From Blautia luti (GTDB lineage: Bacteria > Bacillota > Clostridia > Lachnospirales > Lachnospiraceae), in NCBI RefSeq assembly GCF_033096465.1, contig NZ_AP028156.1:1878501-1942500 (forward strand): a stretch of 64,000 nt of DNA, in the 5' to 3' direction. The position numbers were made by a program, and so were the translations under genes. The notes beneath the pieces are model-generated. The model made no database searches, was not told the origin of the DNA, and saw nothing but the letters and a program-made list of their open reading frames with translations. How positions within the stretch are numbered: the first letter of the stretch is position 1; each line of letters begins with the position of its first letter. This document shows, piece by piece, positions 1 through 8,644 of the stretch.

Positions 1-28
1 CTGCAAACTTTTTTATGTTTTTTCTCAT
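1..28 (-). CDS. Start of an unidentified gene running off the left edge
   Basis: On the minus strand an AAAGGAG ribosome site (about 43-49) precedes an ATG at 28, followed by MRKNIKKFA before the window ends. The basic, then hydrophobic, opening would suit a signal peptide, but nine residues cannot identify the protein. It lies directly downstream of the kinase gene and has its own operator copy (98-117), so it is probably a target of the neighbouring two-component system. Confidence 0.5.
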
Positions 29-97
29 TTCTGGTAATATCTCCTTTCTAAGGTTGTTATAAGTATATCATCGAGCATTACACCAAATCTTTCGCGA

Positions 98-117
98 TTT
101 GTAACTGATATGTAAAC
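98..117 (-). promoter_or_regulatory. Direct-repeat operator, probable response-regulator site
   Basis: The plus-strand text TTTGTAACTGATATGTAAAC contains two TGTAA(A/C) half sites ten bases apart. An almost identical sequence lies upstream of the response-regulator gene at 2282-2299. A TATACT -10-like box sits at 62-67 on the minus strand, about 30 bases downstream of the repeat. Direct repeats with this spacing are usual for OmpR-family regulators. That the regulator at 1546-2211 binds here is inference. Confidence 0.6.
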
Positions 118-127
118 GTTAGTGTGA

Positions 128-1549
128 TTACCAGAAAACAGAGACGGTAGTTCCTTTTCCCGGATTGCTTTCAATCTTCAGTTGGAAATCGTGCAGTTCT
201 ATAATTTTCTGACATAAAGAAAGACCGAGCCCTACACTTCCTTTTGCCCTGGAACGAGATTTGTCTACCATATAAAATGGTTCCGTCACCATTTCCAGAT
301 CCTCTTTCGGTATTCCCTTTCCAAAATCCTGAACCATCAGATGGTCTGGGGTTGCCTCAAGCACAATTTTAGATTCTTTCCTGGAAGCTTTGACTGCATT
401 ATCAATTAGATTTGTCACTACACTTATCATTAAGTCCTGATCAAACTTCTTTACCAATTCTTTTGGTTCACAAAATACATCAAGAGAGATGTTTTTTTCT
501 TGAAGCCTGCAATCAATGAGTTCTTTTACTTCTTTCAGGAAGTTATCCACCTGTATTTCAGCTGGATTGAATGAGTCTTCCGAAGCTTCGTAGAGTCCGG
601 TTAATTCCAGCATTTTCATAGAAAGTCTTGAAAGCCTGCGACATTCATTTTCAATATAAATCAGAGCCTTCTCCTGCCTTTCCGGAGTTAGGCGCACAGT
701 AAGCAATGTATCTGCATAGCCTATGATTGCAGTCATTGGGGTCTTCAGCTCATGAGCCAGACTTCCAATAAGCTGTTTTTGTGTCCGGTTTATGTTAGAA
801 AGACTTTCAATTTGTTCTTTTATTTTACCTGTCATAAAATTAAAGGTTGCACCTACCTGCGCAAGTTCTGTATTTCCCTCTGACGGTACTTTAAAATCAT
901 AAATACCTTCAGAAACAAGAAGCGTAGCTTCTCTTAGGCTTGTAAGCGGTGCTGTGATTTTTCGAAGGCTCAAATAAAGGATAATTCCCATTACCACGAT
1001 CAAAGATAAAGTAAATCCACCCGTCTGAAAAAACAGCAGATGACTTTTTTCTATTACATCTGTTATATCTTTATAAGTAACAATCTGATATCCCATATTT
1101 ACATTGCCATAGTAAAATAACAAAAGTGTCCTTCCATTTATCTGACTGATCATAGGGTCATGACCATCACTGTTGCTGCCATGATCCACCATGTTTGCCT
1201 TACTTGCACATAATTCTCTTAACTTTTTTACATCGAATTCATAAACAGTTCCATTATAGGTCATTTTTCCATCAAGATATAAAACCGCGCTGTCATGAAA
1301 AACCTGCCGAAAAGCATAAGTAACTATTTGGGGGCGCATTTCGTTGTCGGCATTCTGTTTCTGATTGTCAGAAAGGCTTGTTTTATTTTCAAACTGTAAG
1401 ATATTTGTTCTGAATATACTGCTTTCATAACTGTTGATATTCTGTATACTCTGATTTTTCCAACAATAAGTGGTATAGAGAAAGATCCCTGACGATACCA
1501 ACAAAATGATACATGTAGTCTGAGAAAAGATTTTTATTAAGAGTTTCAT
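128..1549 (-). CDS. Membrane sensor histidine kinase (HAMP-HisKA-HATPase)
   Basis: This 473-residue kinase has a first membrane segment near residues 7-27, an extracytoplasmic sensor of about 145 residues, a second membrane segment near 175-196 and a HAMP linker to about 250. The HisKA motif SLAHELKTPMT carries the phospho-acceptor His266, followed by a HATPase_c domain with N box (NLIDNA) and G boxes (DFGKGIP, GLGLSL). It should autophosphorylate in response to an envelope signal and pass the phosphate to the regulator encoded just upstream, which it overlaps by four bases. The sensor domain has no recognised ligand-binding family, so the signal is unknown. Confidence 0.93.
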   Translation of the reverse strand: MKLLIKIFSQTTCIILLVSSGIFLYTTYCWKNQSIQNINSYESSIFRTNILQFENKTSLSDNQKQNADNEMRPQIVTYAFRQVFHDSAVLYLDGKMTYNGTVYEFDVKKLRELCASKANMVDHGSNSDGHDPMISQINGRTLLLFYYGNVNMGYQIVTYKDITDVIEKSHLLFFQTGGFTLSLIVVMGIILYLSLRKITAPLTSLREATLLVSEGIYDFKVPSEGNTELAQVGATFNFMTGKIKEQIESLSNINRTQKQLIGSLAHELKTPMTAIIGYADTLLTVRLTPERQEKALIYIENECRRLSRLSMKMLELTGLYEASEDSFNPAEIQVDNFLKEVKELIDCRLQEKNISLDVFCEPKELVKKFDQDLMISVVTNLIDNAVKASRKESKIVLEATPDHLMVQDFGKGIPKEDLEMVTEPFYMVDKSRSRAKGSVGLGLSLCQKIIELHDFQLKIESNPGKGTTVSVFW

Positions 1550-2211
1550 AAATCCACCTCAAGTCTGTAACCGATTCTGGGAATTGTTTTAATCTTATCC
1601 TGCCAGCCAAGCTTTTTCCTGATACGACCCACATGTGCATCCACAGTTCTTGTTTCTCCGCAGAACTCTTCATTCCACAGTTCCTGCAGAATCTGATTCC
1701 TGGTCAGTGCTTTATTCGGATTTTTGGCGAACACCATGAGGCAGTTATATTCCATTGGCTTTAAATAGATTTCCATGCCCATTTTTGTAACAGTGCGACT
1801 TGCAGTATCAATGATGACATCACCAATTTGAATCTGTTCTTGTACAGTGCCATTACGTTCCAGTACTTTTTCAAGACGGACCATCACTTCCAGCATTTCA
1901 AATGGTTTTACAATATAATCTTCCGCACCGTCTTTTAATCCCTTTATCTTGCTCGCGATATCTCCCTTTGCGGTAAGAAATATTACGGGGATTTCATACT
2001 GCTTCAGTTTCGGTAACAGGCTATAGCCGTCTCTTCCGGGAAGCATGATATCTACAAGTGCACACTGAAACGCATGATCTTGAATAATTGCTTCATATGC
2101 CTCATTTCCATCCAGATATCCTACTGTTTCATACCCTGCAATCTCCAAATTCATACATAGCAGGTCATTGATTGACATTTCGTCTTCTATCACAAGAATT
2201 CTTGCCTTCAT
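1546..2211 (-). CDS. OmpR-family response regulator
   Basis: The 221-residue protein has an N-terminal receiver domain with acidic pocket EDE (9-11), phospho-acceptor Asp54 in LVDIMLPG, the conserved FLTAKG lysine near 82 and the KPFE motif. A C-terminal winged helix (about 125-221) contains the RTVDAHVGRIRKKLG recognition segment. It is the partner of the kinase at 128-1549, with which it forms an operon. A GAGGTAAT ribosome site precedes the ATG at 2211. The repeats at 2282-2299, just upstream of its -10 box, suggest autoregulation. Confidence 0.94.
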   Translation of the reverse strand: MKARILVIEDEMSINDLLCMNLEIAGYETVGYLDGNEAYEAIIQDHAFQCALVDIMLPGRDGYSLLPKLKQYEIPVIFLTAKGDIASKIKGLKDGAEDYIVKPFEMLEVMVRLEKVLERNGTVQEQIQIGDVIIDTASRTVTKMGMEIYLKPMEYNCLMVFAKNPNKALTRNQILQELWNEEFCGETRTVDAHVGRIRKKLGWQDKIKTIPRIGYRLEVDL

Positions 2212-2255
2212 AATTATTACCTCACATGTTTTTATAACTATCTTTTCACAGGTTA

Positions 2256-2299
2256 ATTATACATTAAATTCTATAATGCAGTTGTAACTGATTTGTAAC
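2256..2299 (-). promoter_or_regulatory. Autoregulated promoter of the two-component operon
   Basis: On the minus strand a TATAAT box lies at 2256-2261 with no good -35 hexamer. Immediately upstream is TTGTAACTGATTTGTAAC (2282-2299, plus-strand text), the same direct repeat as at 98-117. A good -10, a poor -35 and an adjacent repeat is the usual layout of an activator-dependent promoter. Confidence 0.6.
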
Positions 2300-2305
2300 A
2301 GCAAA

Positions 2306-2350
2306 AAAGGAAACCAAAACCATTCTGTGAGAATAGTTTTGATTTCCTGT
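2306..2350 (-). terminator. Rho-independent terminator of the GH20 remnant
   Basis: Inverted arms AGGAAACCAAAACCATTCT / AGAATAGTTTTGATTTCCT form a long stem with a short loop. On the minus strand the hairpin is followed by a TTTTTT run. It lies about 110 bases after the stop of the GH20 fragment. Confidence 0.75.
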
Positions 2351-2463
2351 ATAAACCATGACTTCCTGTCGGGTCACCTGCATTTGGTATCTGCTGCTGA
2401 TATATTTCCCCTATTTTTTCTGAAACAACAGCATCCACAGATTCTACGGAAGAATTATTATTT

Positions 2464-3489
2464 TTACTCCATTCCAGAATCATTCGAATCACATCCACTG
2501 ATGATGCGATTCCATAAGTTCTCCCGCTTGTCCATTCCTTTGGTAAAATAGGGAAGTCTTTCCTCTTCCAGCTCTTCCAGACGAAGCACATTTCCATTCA
2601 GATAATTGTCAATCCGGTATCCTGTACTTTTAAGTCTTGTAATTACGCCACCAATTTTTATATCCAGAATCTCATAACCAAATGGCTTTGCATCGTTCAT
2701 CCAGATTTTTTCTCTTGATGATTTCATATCTGTCAGATTGCAGATGATTCCAGGAATAACATTCTGACTGATATCTTTCAACGCTGCTCTGTCCGATCTG
2801 TCATATGCTGATTTTATACATATGCCCAAATCGGCTTTATCAGCTAATACCGCCGCCAGTTTTTCATAAAATGAAAAAAAAAGCTGATATTTTCCCGTTT
2901 TTTTTGCACATTCCTTCATACATTTCTGTATGTTTTGGTAGTAAGATTTTGTATTGACACCTGATTCTTTCACATGATAATCAAAAATGCCTAACATTGA
3001 ATCCTGGTATAACAGATATTTTGAAGGATTTTGAGCCTCTTTATTCTCTTTCGTATTTAAGAATAAGGAATCAAAATTGTCAAGTGCCATAAAATCATCA
3101 AATTCTCCGCCTGTGCAGTTCCTGAACTCCTGCTTAAGGATTGTTTCGTCATAGTCTCTGTGAAAATCAAGGTGTGCAAAAAGTACAAGTCCCGGAAGCA
3201 AAGCATCCACCGGAGTTTCTGCACCATTATCCATCCATGCTGTACAGAGCACCTCTTTTATATTGTATTTTTTACAAGTAGAAAGAGCTGCTTTGGTACA
3301 CGCATAGGTCTTAGAATAATTGGGGGAAATTCCGTTCCAAATCCAAGATCCTCCTGCAAAAATAATGTTATCCGAAAGCTGTGCATGGATATCCAGCATT
3401 TTTTCATAGGTTCTGGTATCATCATGATAATAGTCCCAATATACTCCTTTTTCTTTATTATACCTGACAGCATTACTTATGATGTTCAT
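2464..3489 (-). pseudogene. Truncated GH20 beta-N-acetylhexosaminidase (C-terminal part)
   Basis: The 341 residues match the C-terminal half of GH20 hexosaminidases: a YWDYYH segment, then FAGGSWIWNGISPNY, CTAWMDNGAETP and the helical tail with KPFGYEILDIKIGGV and LEELEEERLP. The N-terminal portion with the catalytic Asp-Glu pair of the TIM barrel is missing; the homology begins abruptly, just after an unrelated small ORF. Intact members are several hundred residues longer, so this is most likely an inactive remnant of a glycan-degradation gene cut by a rearrangement near 3490. Its terminator at 2306-2350 survives. Confidence 0.8.
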
Positions 3490-3500
3490 AAGGATTCTTT

Positions 3501-3734
3501 TTAAACTTTAATCACAGCACTTTTGTATGCTCTGTCAATGTGTTTGTTTCCATAAATAAATTTTTCTTTGTACCCATTATATGGTTCCAGTATTGATACG
3601 TCAATCCCATTAATGTGCCTTCTCTTCTTCACTCTTTGTGAAAGGAAGAGATTGCTAGCTTTTGCCAATCGCTCTGCCACTTCCACATCATGCCTGCTTT
3701 GTTCTGGATTACCGAAATGGTGATCATGCGCCAA
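3501..3734 (-). CDS. Unrecognised small ORF abutting the GH20 break point
   Basis: This open frame encodes about 77 residues rich in His, Lys and Asn and may extend upstream without a start codon. No family is recognised. It ends 11 bases before the GH20 fragment, exactly where the hexosaminidase homology stops. It may be the 3' end of another truncated gene brought in by the same rearrangement, rather than a functional gene. No clear ribosome site was found. Confidence 0.3.
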   Translation of the reverse strand: MAHDHHFGNPEQSRHDVEVAERLAKASNLFLSQRVKKRRHINGIDVSILEPYNGYKEKFIYGNKHIDRAYKSAVIKV

Positions 3735-3813
3735 TCTGATACTGTTGACAATGAAGGACAGGAGCCAGCTGCATTACAACTTAGCTCCTGTCCTGTACAT
3801 CTTGAATATAGAA

Positions 3814-5352
3814 TTAGTAAAAACAAATTATCGGGACATCATACTGAATAAGACTATAAAGCTGTCCGGCATTTTCTGGTGGAAGATTGATGCATCCATG
3901 AGAACCACCTGTAAGATATCTGTCACCACCAAAATACGGCTGCCAGTCTGCATCATGAAAGCCAATTCCTCCATTGAATGGCATCCAGTATGTTACCGGC
4001 TGTTCGTAAGAATAGGTTCCATTTGCTGTCATTTCACCTCGCAGCACGGACGGACTGCTCTTTGAATTCAGTGTGAATATTCCAGGGGGTGTTTTTCTAT
4101 CCGGATCGCTTGGCAGTCCGGATACGATTTCTGATTGGAAAATAATATTTCCATTCTGATAATACCACATATACTGTTCTGTAAGATCAACCTCTATATA
4201 TGTATCTCCGAGATCATTGATTCCGTGTGCATTTGCCCTCATAGAATATACCGGTTCCCTGGTTGTCTGGGTTCCTGACTGAATTTCCTGCATGAGCTGT
4301 GCTACTTCCTTGTCCTGATCAATCTTCCACCCATAGGCAGAACCATATACATACACAGTCCTTCCGCTCGTGGTCTGAAATTGTCTTTCAGTGCCAACTG
4401 TATCATGATCTGCTGCAAGCTGTGCCACATAATCCACTACGTGCTGCCGGAAGGCTTCATCATTCTGGAGCAGCTGCCCTTTCTCGTCAAACTGCAGCCA
4501 GTTTTTGATGGTATTCCCATCGAGTGTTACCGTTTCGTCTCCAAATGTATATGTGATATTTGCTTTTGTCAGGTTCTTATATGTATTTACCATATTCTGA
4601 AGCTCTGAACTTTCTTTCGTCACATCTGCTTTCTTATAAGCCTTTGGATCACTTTCCAGATCTACCTCTGCCGCATCGTTATCGATTGCCCTGCATATCA
4701 TCTGATAAGCTTCCCTGGTATTTAATTCGTTGCCTTCCGTTTCTGGCACAATAGTGAATTCTGAGTTAACAAAACTTACATACGCATTTTCCGGTGCTGT
4801 CTGATTCTCTTTTTTCGCACAATTTAATGAATTTACCTGTTCTTCCAGTTTCTCCCGGCTGAAAAAAGTCTCTTCTTGAACCATATAGTTTTTTGTTTCA
4901 AAAAGACTGCCGATCCATTCCCATGATTTCTGAGTTTTCAGCAGCTGGAGAACCGCACCGCTGGATACGTATTTATAATCAATGTCTTTTCCTGTAATGG
5001 CCTGCGGGTCCTGCATTCTTGCCCTTACCTGAATAGTATAGTTATCCTTTTTCCCAGCAATCTCCTGCTCAACCTCATATGCTGTCTTATTTGAACTGTC
5101 AATCCCATTGATGGTCGTCCCATAAAAGAAGTGATATGAGTAATAATAAGATATACCTGCATACATACAACAGCCTATAACAAAAATCATCAATATAATC
5201 AATATTACAATTTTCTTAATTTTATTTTTCTTCTTTTCTGAAAATATAATAGATCTGAATTCCGATTTATCCATCGGCACATACATAACTGAACCTGGTC
5301 TTGCCGATTTTGTGGTTCTCATTGACTGCCCTATCACTTCTTTTGGTTTCAT
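3814..5352 (-). CDS. Membrane-anchored L,D-transpeptidase (YkuD domain)
   Basis: The 512-residue protein has a basic cytoplasmic N-terminus, one membrane segment (about 46-68, IVILIILMIFVIGCCMYAGI), a long extracytoplasmic region resembling the peptidoglycan-binding domain common before YkuD in Firmicutes, and a C-terminal YkuD domain. The catalytic motif SHGCINL is intact with Cys487, together with the upstream GIGFHDA histidine. It should make 3-3 cross-links or attach groups to peptidoglycan outside the membrane. It sits downstream of the sigma/anti-sigma pair, from which it is separated by only 26 bases, so it is probably in that operon and part of its envelope-stress output. Confidence 0.92.
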   Translation of the reverse strand: MKPKEVIGQSMRTTKSARPGSVMYVPMDKSEFRSIIFSEKKKNKIKKIVILIILMIFVIGCCMYAGISYYYSYHFFYGTTINGIDSSNKTAYEVEQEIAGKKDNYTIQVRARMQDPQAITGKDIDYKYVSSGAVLQLLKTQKSWEWIGSLFETKNYMVQEETFFSREKLEEQVNSLNCAKKENQTAPENAYVSFVNSEFTIVPETEGNELNTREAYQMICRAIDNDAAEVDLESDPKAYKKADVTKESSELQNMVNTYKNLTKANITYTFGDETVTLDGNTIKNWLQFDEKGQLLQNDEAFRQHVVDYVAQLAADHDTVGTERQFQTTSGRTVYVYGSAYGWKIDQDKEVAQLMQEIQSGTQTTREPVYSMRANAHGINDLGDTYIEVDLTEQYMWYYQNGNIIFQSEIVSGLPSDPDRKTPPGIFTLNSKSSPSVLRGEMTANGTYSYEQPVTYWMPFNGGIGFHDADWQPYFGGDRYLTGGSHGCINLPPENAGQLYSLIQYDVPIICFY

Positions 5353-5378
5353 GTCTTATTTATCTTTCTTTGAATCAA

Positions 5379-6806
5379 TTAGTTTTTTGCATTGTCACTG
5401 TCAAAATGTAATGTCTTATGATATTTCGCATTTTCCTCCAGAAGTTTTTTCCATTTCTGTCCGTCTTCTTTCGTAGGATTATCAAAATTCTGCTGCCCCT
5501 TCAGTTCATCCATATACTGGATATAATCCAGGAAATAAATATCTACTGTCGAAATATCCCTGTCCTGAATTGCGAAGTTATTACAGTTTCCAGTAGACTC
5601 ATTATATGGAAGTGTGTTTCCGTTGGCATCAAGAGCTACCATGAAGCAGTCACTGTTGGATCCTTCCTTATAAAGTTCATTTACCGTCAGTTCATACGGA
5701 GAACGAATTACGGATTTGAGTCCGATACCAGCATCGTTTGTATCATTCAGTTCCAATACTTCTGTCCGGGAATCATCTACTGTAACCGGGATATCGAAAC
5801 TCCAGTCACCTTCATATTTGTAGTAGCCGGCATCCCTTCCATAGTTTTCATCATCCGCTTCTGACCACTCATAGTCTGCTTCCAGCCCTCTTACCTTCGT
5901 GATATCCAGATGCAGATTAAAAGTATCCGGAATCTCAATATCTTTAATATATTTCTGATATGCTCCACCACGCTCAGATACTTTATCGATAAACTCTTCC
6001 AGCAGTGCATAACCTTCATCCGTCTGATCATCTAAGTCCGCCTGAGTTATTCCCATCTCATCCATTACCTGCTGTGTCATTTCATTGTATTTCTCATTAT
6101 ATTCCGTATAGTCTTTTGCCGCCTGAGCAAGATCATAACGGAAAATGCATGCATAGGTGTTGTCATCCAGAAACTGTCCTTCCACCTGACCGTCGATCAC
6201 CGGACTAGCTTCTGAATCAAAGTCCACACCGCCAGTCATATCCAGATCAATGACCGGTGTTCCACTTTCCGCCCTGGTTGACGTTTCTGGAAATGGCTTA
6301 TCACTCTTAAACTGCATAGTTATATAGACTGCCTGGCTGTTGGCATATACCTCAGAACATGTAATTGTCAGCCCATCTGCTGTTTTAATGTAAGCATTCT
6401 CACTAGTGGCATTACCTGTCTTGTCCCCATCTGCTTCACTGCCATCTGCCGTTGTTCCATCAACGGATTCCAAGGTTGTTGCATAATCCGAAAAATCACC
6501 AAAGAAACTTACATTATCCTGCAAGATTTCAAAAAGCCCTCCTACAACCGGAATATTCTTTGCCATTACTGGATTGGTTGCACAGAATATAAATCCGACT
6601 GCCAGTACCGCTGCCATACCTCCTGCTACCCTGCCTCCAATTTTCATCCAGTGATATGGATCCTTTGGTGCTTTTTTCTGTAACACAGCATTATTTTCAA
6701 TCAATCGATATGCCTGATTGATACGTTCATGCACGATTGCCGGCATTTCTGTATCCTTTTGAAGTTTTTCCTGAAAGTCTTTCTCATTATTATTTAAAGT
6801 CATCAT
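5379..6806 (-). CDS. DUF4179 anti-sigma factor
   Basis: The 475-residue protein has a cytoplasmic N-terminal region (about 1-55), one membrane segment (about 57-78, VAGGMAAVLAVGFIFCATNP) and a large extracytoplasmic domain typical of DUF4179 proteins. Such proteins are encoded directly after ECF sigma factors and hold them inactive until an envelope signal arrives. The start codon overlaps the sigma stop (TAATG), so translation is coupled. The outer domain is acidic and rich in Asp, Thr and Tyr. A paralogue is encoded at 17059-18165. Confidence 0.88.
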   Translation of the reverse strand: MMTLNNNEKDFQEKLQKDTEMPAIVHERINQAYRLIENNAVLQKKAPKDPYHWMKIGGRVAGGMAAVLAVGFIFCATNPVMAKNIPVVGGLFEILQDNVSFFGDFSDYATTLESVDGTTADGSEADGDKTGNATSENAYIKTADGLTITCSEVYANSQAVYITMQFKSDKPFPETSTRAESGTPVIDLDMTGGVDFDSEASPVIDGQVEGQFLDDNTYACIFRYDLAQAAKDYTEYNEKYNEMTQQVMDEMGITQADLDDQTDEGYALLEEFIDKVSERGGAYQKYIKDIEIPDTFNLHLDITKVRGLEADYEWSEADDENYGRDAGYYKYEGDWSFDIPVTVDDSRTEVLELNDTNDAGIGLKSVIRSPYELTVNELYKEGSNSDCFMVALDANGNTLPYNESTGNCNNFAIQDRDISTVDIYFLDYIQYMDELKGQQNFDNPTKEDGQKWKKLLEENAKYHKTLHFDSDNAKN

Positions 6807-7324
6807 TAAACACGTCCCTCCTTAACCTCATATCCATACATCTCTGCAATCTGTTTTCTACCACGATGAAGACGAGATTTCACAGTGCTTTCCTTCATAT
6901 CCAGAGCGTCACTGATCTCCCGGACACTAAATCCTTCCATATAGTACAAAAGAACAACCAAACGATATTTGCTATCCAATGTTTCTAATACTTGTGCCCA
7001 TTCCATTGCCGCATATTCTTCTTCGTGAAAAGGTGTTTCCGGCATCTGATCCGTATAAGTAACCAGCTTTTTCTTCTGTATCATGTCCTTACACTTGTTG
7101 ATCAAGATTCGAATCATCCAAGTTTTAAAATATCTGTTCTGTTTCAGACTTTTCAGATTTTCATAACAGGAAAGAATCGTATCCTGTATTGCATCCGCAA
7201 CATCTTCATCATTTTTCAGATATGCTGCCGCAATCTTATACATACTCTGTACATTCTCATCCATAAGTCGGCAGAAAGCATCTTTGTCGCCTTTCTTCGC
7301 TTTTCGTATCAAAACCTCATTCAT
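6806..7324 (-). CDS. ECF-type RNA polymerase sigma factor
   Basis: Sigma region 2 occupies about residues 8-75 (AIQDTILSCYENLKSLK, RYFKTWMIRILINKC) and region 4 about 110-160 (LLYYMEGFSVREISDALDMK, KSRLHRGR). The ATG at 7324 is preferred over the one at 7336 because the GGAG at 7331-7334 is correctly spaced only for the former. It directs polymerase to an unknown regulon. The anti-sigma follows with one-base overlap and an L,D-transpeptidase after that, suggesting a cell-envelope stress role. Confidence 0.92.
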   Translation of the reverse strand: MNEVLIRKAKKGDKDAFCRLMDENVQSMYKIAAAYLKNDEDVADAIQDTILSCYENLKSLKQNRYFKTWMIRILINKCKDMIQKKKLVTYTDQMPETPFHEEEYAAMEWAQVLETLDSKYRLVVLLYYMEGFSVREISDALDMKESTVKSRLHRGRKQIAEMYGYEVKEGRV

Positions 7325-7515
7325 TGTCGTCTCCATTCTCCTATATCAGACCGGTCGTCAGGAAATGTTGTATAAAAGCCTTTGTTTATGTGCTTCTACT
7401 TATTAGACGTGCGAATCCCTAAAAAGGTTGCAAATATTTTTAAAAAAATTATCTCAGATAAAAACACTCCCGAAATCGTTCAAAATTTTTATGATCATCA
7501 GGTCCTATTAGGGTA

Positions 7516-7558
7516 TAAAAACAGCCGTACCATGTGTTTTTACATGATACGGCTGTCA
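7516..7558 (-). terminator. Terminator of the PBECR4 gene
   Basis: GACAGCCGTATCATGT and its complement form a 16-bp stem on the minus strand with a short A-rich loop, followed by a T run. It lies about 60 bases after the stop codon at 7617. The remaining intergenic DNA up to the sigma gene shows no ORF or other recognised site. Confidence 0.85.
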
Positions 7559-7616
7559 ATAATTCTCATACCCTCAGGATAGATTAATTGAATCGCCACA
7601 CTAAGACTCTCCATTT

Positions 7617-8249
7617 TTATTTATGTAATAAAGTTTGATCCAGCATGTTTTTAATTTCATCCGGAAGACTGTCTATCATTGCATTTTCGTCCAAAAACAG
7701 TAAAGTTGTATATTTTTTCGCATCATTCGGTGCTGAGAAAATATGAGTTACTGTATATGCTGTTGTACTTTTAGAAAAACAATCTTCATCTCGCAGTGAT
7801 TCTACTACAAAGCAATCGCCTTTTTGCTGTCCCTGATCATCATACTCTTTATTTAAGCATAGAGTAAAATTAAGATCTGTTGTGCCAAACTTATAAGTTC
7901 TCGTATCTGTAACAATCTCTTCCAACATAAAGCCTTCTGAGCCAGCCAGCATTGCAATCTGTCCGATATGCTTAATTTTACGCTTACACAATGAAAAAGG
8001 GTGCTGCGGTGTAAAAAATATCTGCGAAGCCTGAAGCAGTTTTTTTGCTGCATAACTATAAAACTTTTTTGCGGAAAGGTTTGTGGCCACACCTGTTAAG
8101 TGCCTGAAATTGGCAGCTTTATAAAGCACCTCAATATATCTGCCTTCAAATACATATAGAAATCTTTTACCTACTAAATGCTTCCTATACAGATCGGCAG
8201 CTATTTTAATCTCCTGTACGATTTTCTCTCTATCCTGTTGTTTTCCCAT
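7617..8249 (-). CDS. PBECR4-domain protein (phage Barnase/EndoU/ColicinE5/RelE-like nuclease family 4)
   Basis: The 210-residue protein matches the PBECR4 pattern: a helical N-terminus with KRFLYVFEGRYIEVLYK, the conserved FRHLTGVATNLSAKKFYSYA block, a HPFSLCKRK segment, and YKFGTTDLNFTLCL. This family belongs to the BECR fold shared with RNase toxins and colicins and is usually found in phage or mobile-element polyproteins. Here it is a stand-alone gene with its own terminator and no visible antitoxin or secretion partner. The assignment is from motif memory; catalytic residues are not established for this family, and enzymatic activity is inference. Confidence 0.7.
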   Translation of the reverse strand: MGKQQDREKIVQEIKIAADLYRKHLVGKRFLYVFEGRYIEVLYKAANFRHLTGVATNLSAKKFYSYAAKKLLQASQIFFTPQHPFSLCKRKIKHIGQIAMLAGSEGFMLEEIVTDTRTYKFGTTDLNFTLCLNKEYDDQGQQKGDCFVVESLRDEDCFSKSTTAYTVTHIFSAPNDAKKYTTLLFLDENAMIDSLPDEIKNMLDQTLLHK

Positions 8250-8276
8250 CTATCTTTTCCCAATCATCACTATAAT

Positions 8277-8528
8277 ATAAAAACAGCACCGGACAACTTT
8301 TTGTTATCCAGTGCCCATAATCTTAAAAAGCGGTTTTATGCTGGCTGTCAGCCGCGACATCCTTCCGAATGTCTAAAATGTCGCCGGTATCATTAAGTCC
8401 CCGGCGCGGACTCACCGTATCTCCCTGGTGTGGGCGTAATACCCTTCCGAGTATCAAATAGTCCCAGTAATTACCCTGCCCGGGCACAGTACAGCTTTTA
8501 CGTGCCGCTACACGAAACCTTTTGGTTT
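8277..8528 (-). ncRNA. Structured non-coding RNA of about 250 nt, family not identified
   Basis: A consensus promoter (8535-8563) and a 12-bp terminator (8279-8114+ side, stem 8286-8297/8103+ side, see terminator entry) bracket a GC-richer segment with no ORF. Inside are several helices: two short stems each closed by the same loop TCGGAAGG (8356-8373 and 8439-8454), and a CGCCGG/CCGGCG stem (8382-8387 with 8401-8406). Repeated identical loops and long complementary segments indicate a conserved tertiary fold. It does not resemble tmRNA, SRP RNA or RNase P RNA as far as I can tell. Candidates to test are the raiA motif and 6S RNA. It is transcribed towards the PBECR4 gene but ends before it. 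Confidence 0.75.
8279..8314 (-). terminator. Terminator of the ncRNA
   Basis: Arms 8286-8297 and 8303-8314 pair over 12 bases (two G-T wobbles) around a five-base loop. On the minus strand a TTTTT run follows. This is a strong intrinsic terminator positioned to end the transcript starting near 8528. Confidence 0.88.
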
Positions 8529-8534
8529 AACTAT

Positions 8535-8563
8535 ATTATATGCGATACCCTAAGAAATATCAA
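8535..8563 (-). promoter_or_regulatory. Consensus sigma-A promoter of the ncRNA
   Basis: On the minus strand TTGATA (8558-8563) and TATAAT (8535-8540) are separated by exactly 17 bases. Transcription should begin near 8528. No protein start codon with a ribosome site follows before the terminator. Confidence 0.85.
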
Positions 8564-8644
8564 TAGTTTCTGGCAAAATCGATTGGCTGTATTTTATTGT
8601 ACCCCATTACTTACCACTGTCTATGATTTCCAGGCCCTCAGGAC

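Noticed and set aside
2271..2597. 108-codon leftward frame overlapping the GH20 end
   Set aside because: It overlaps the GH20 remnant and runs through its terminator; no independent support.
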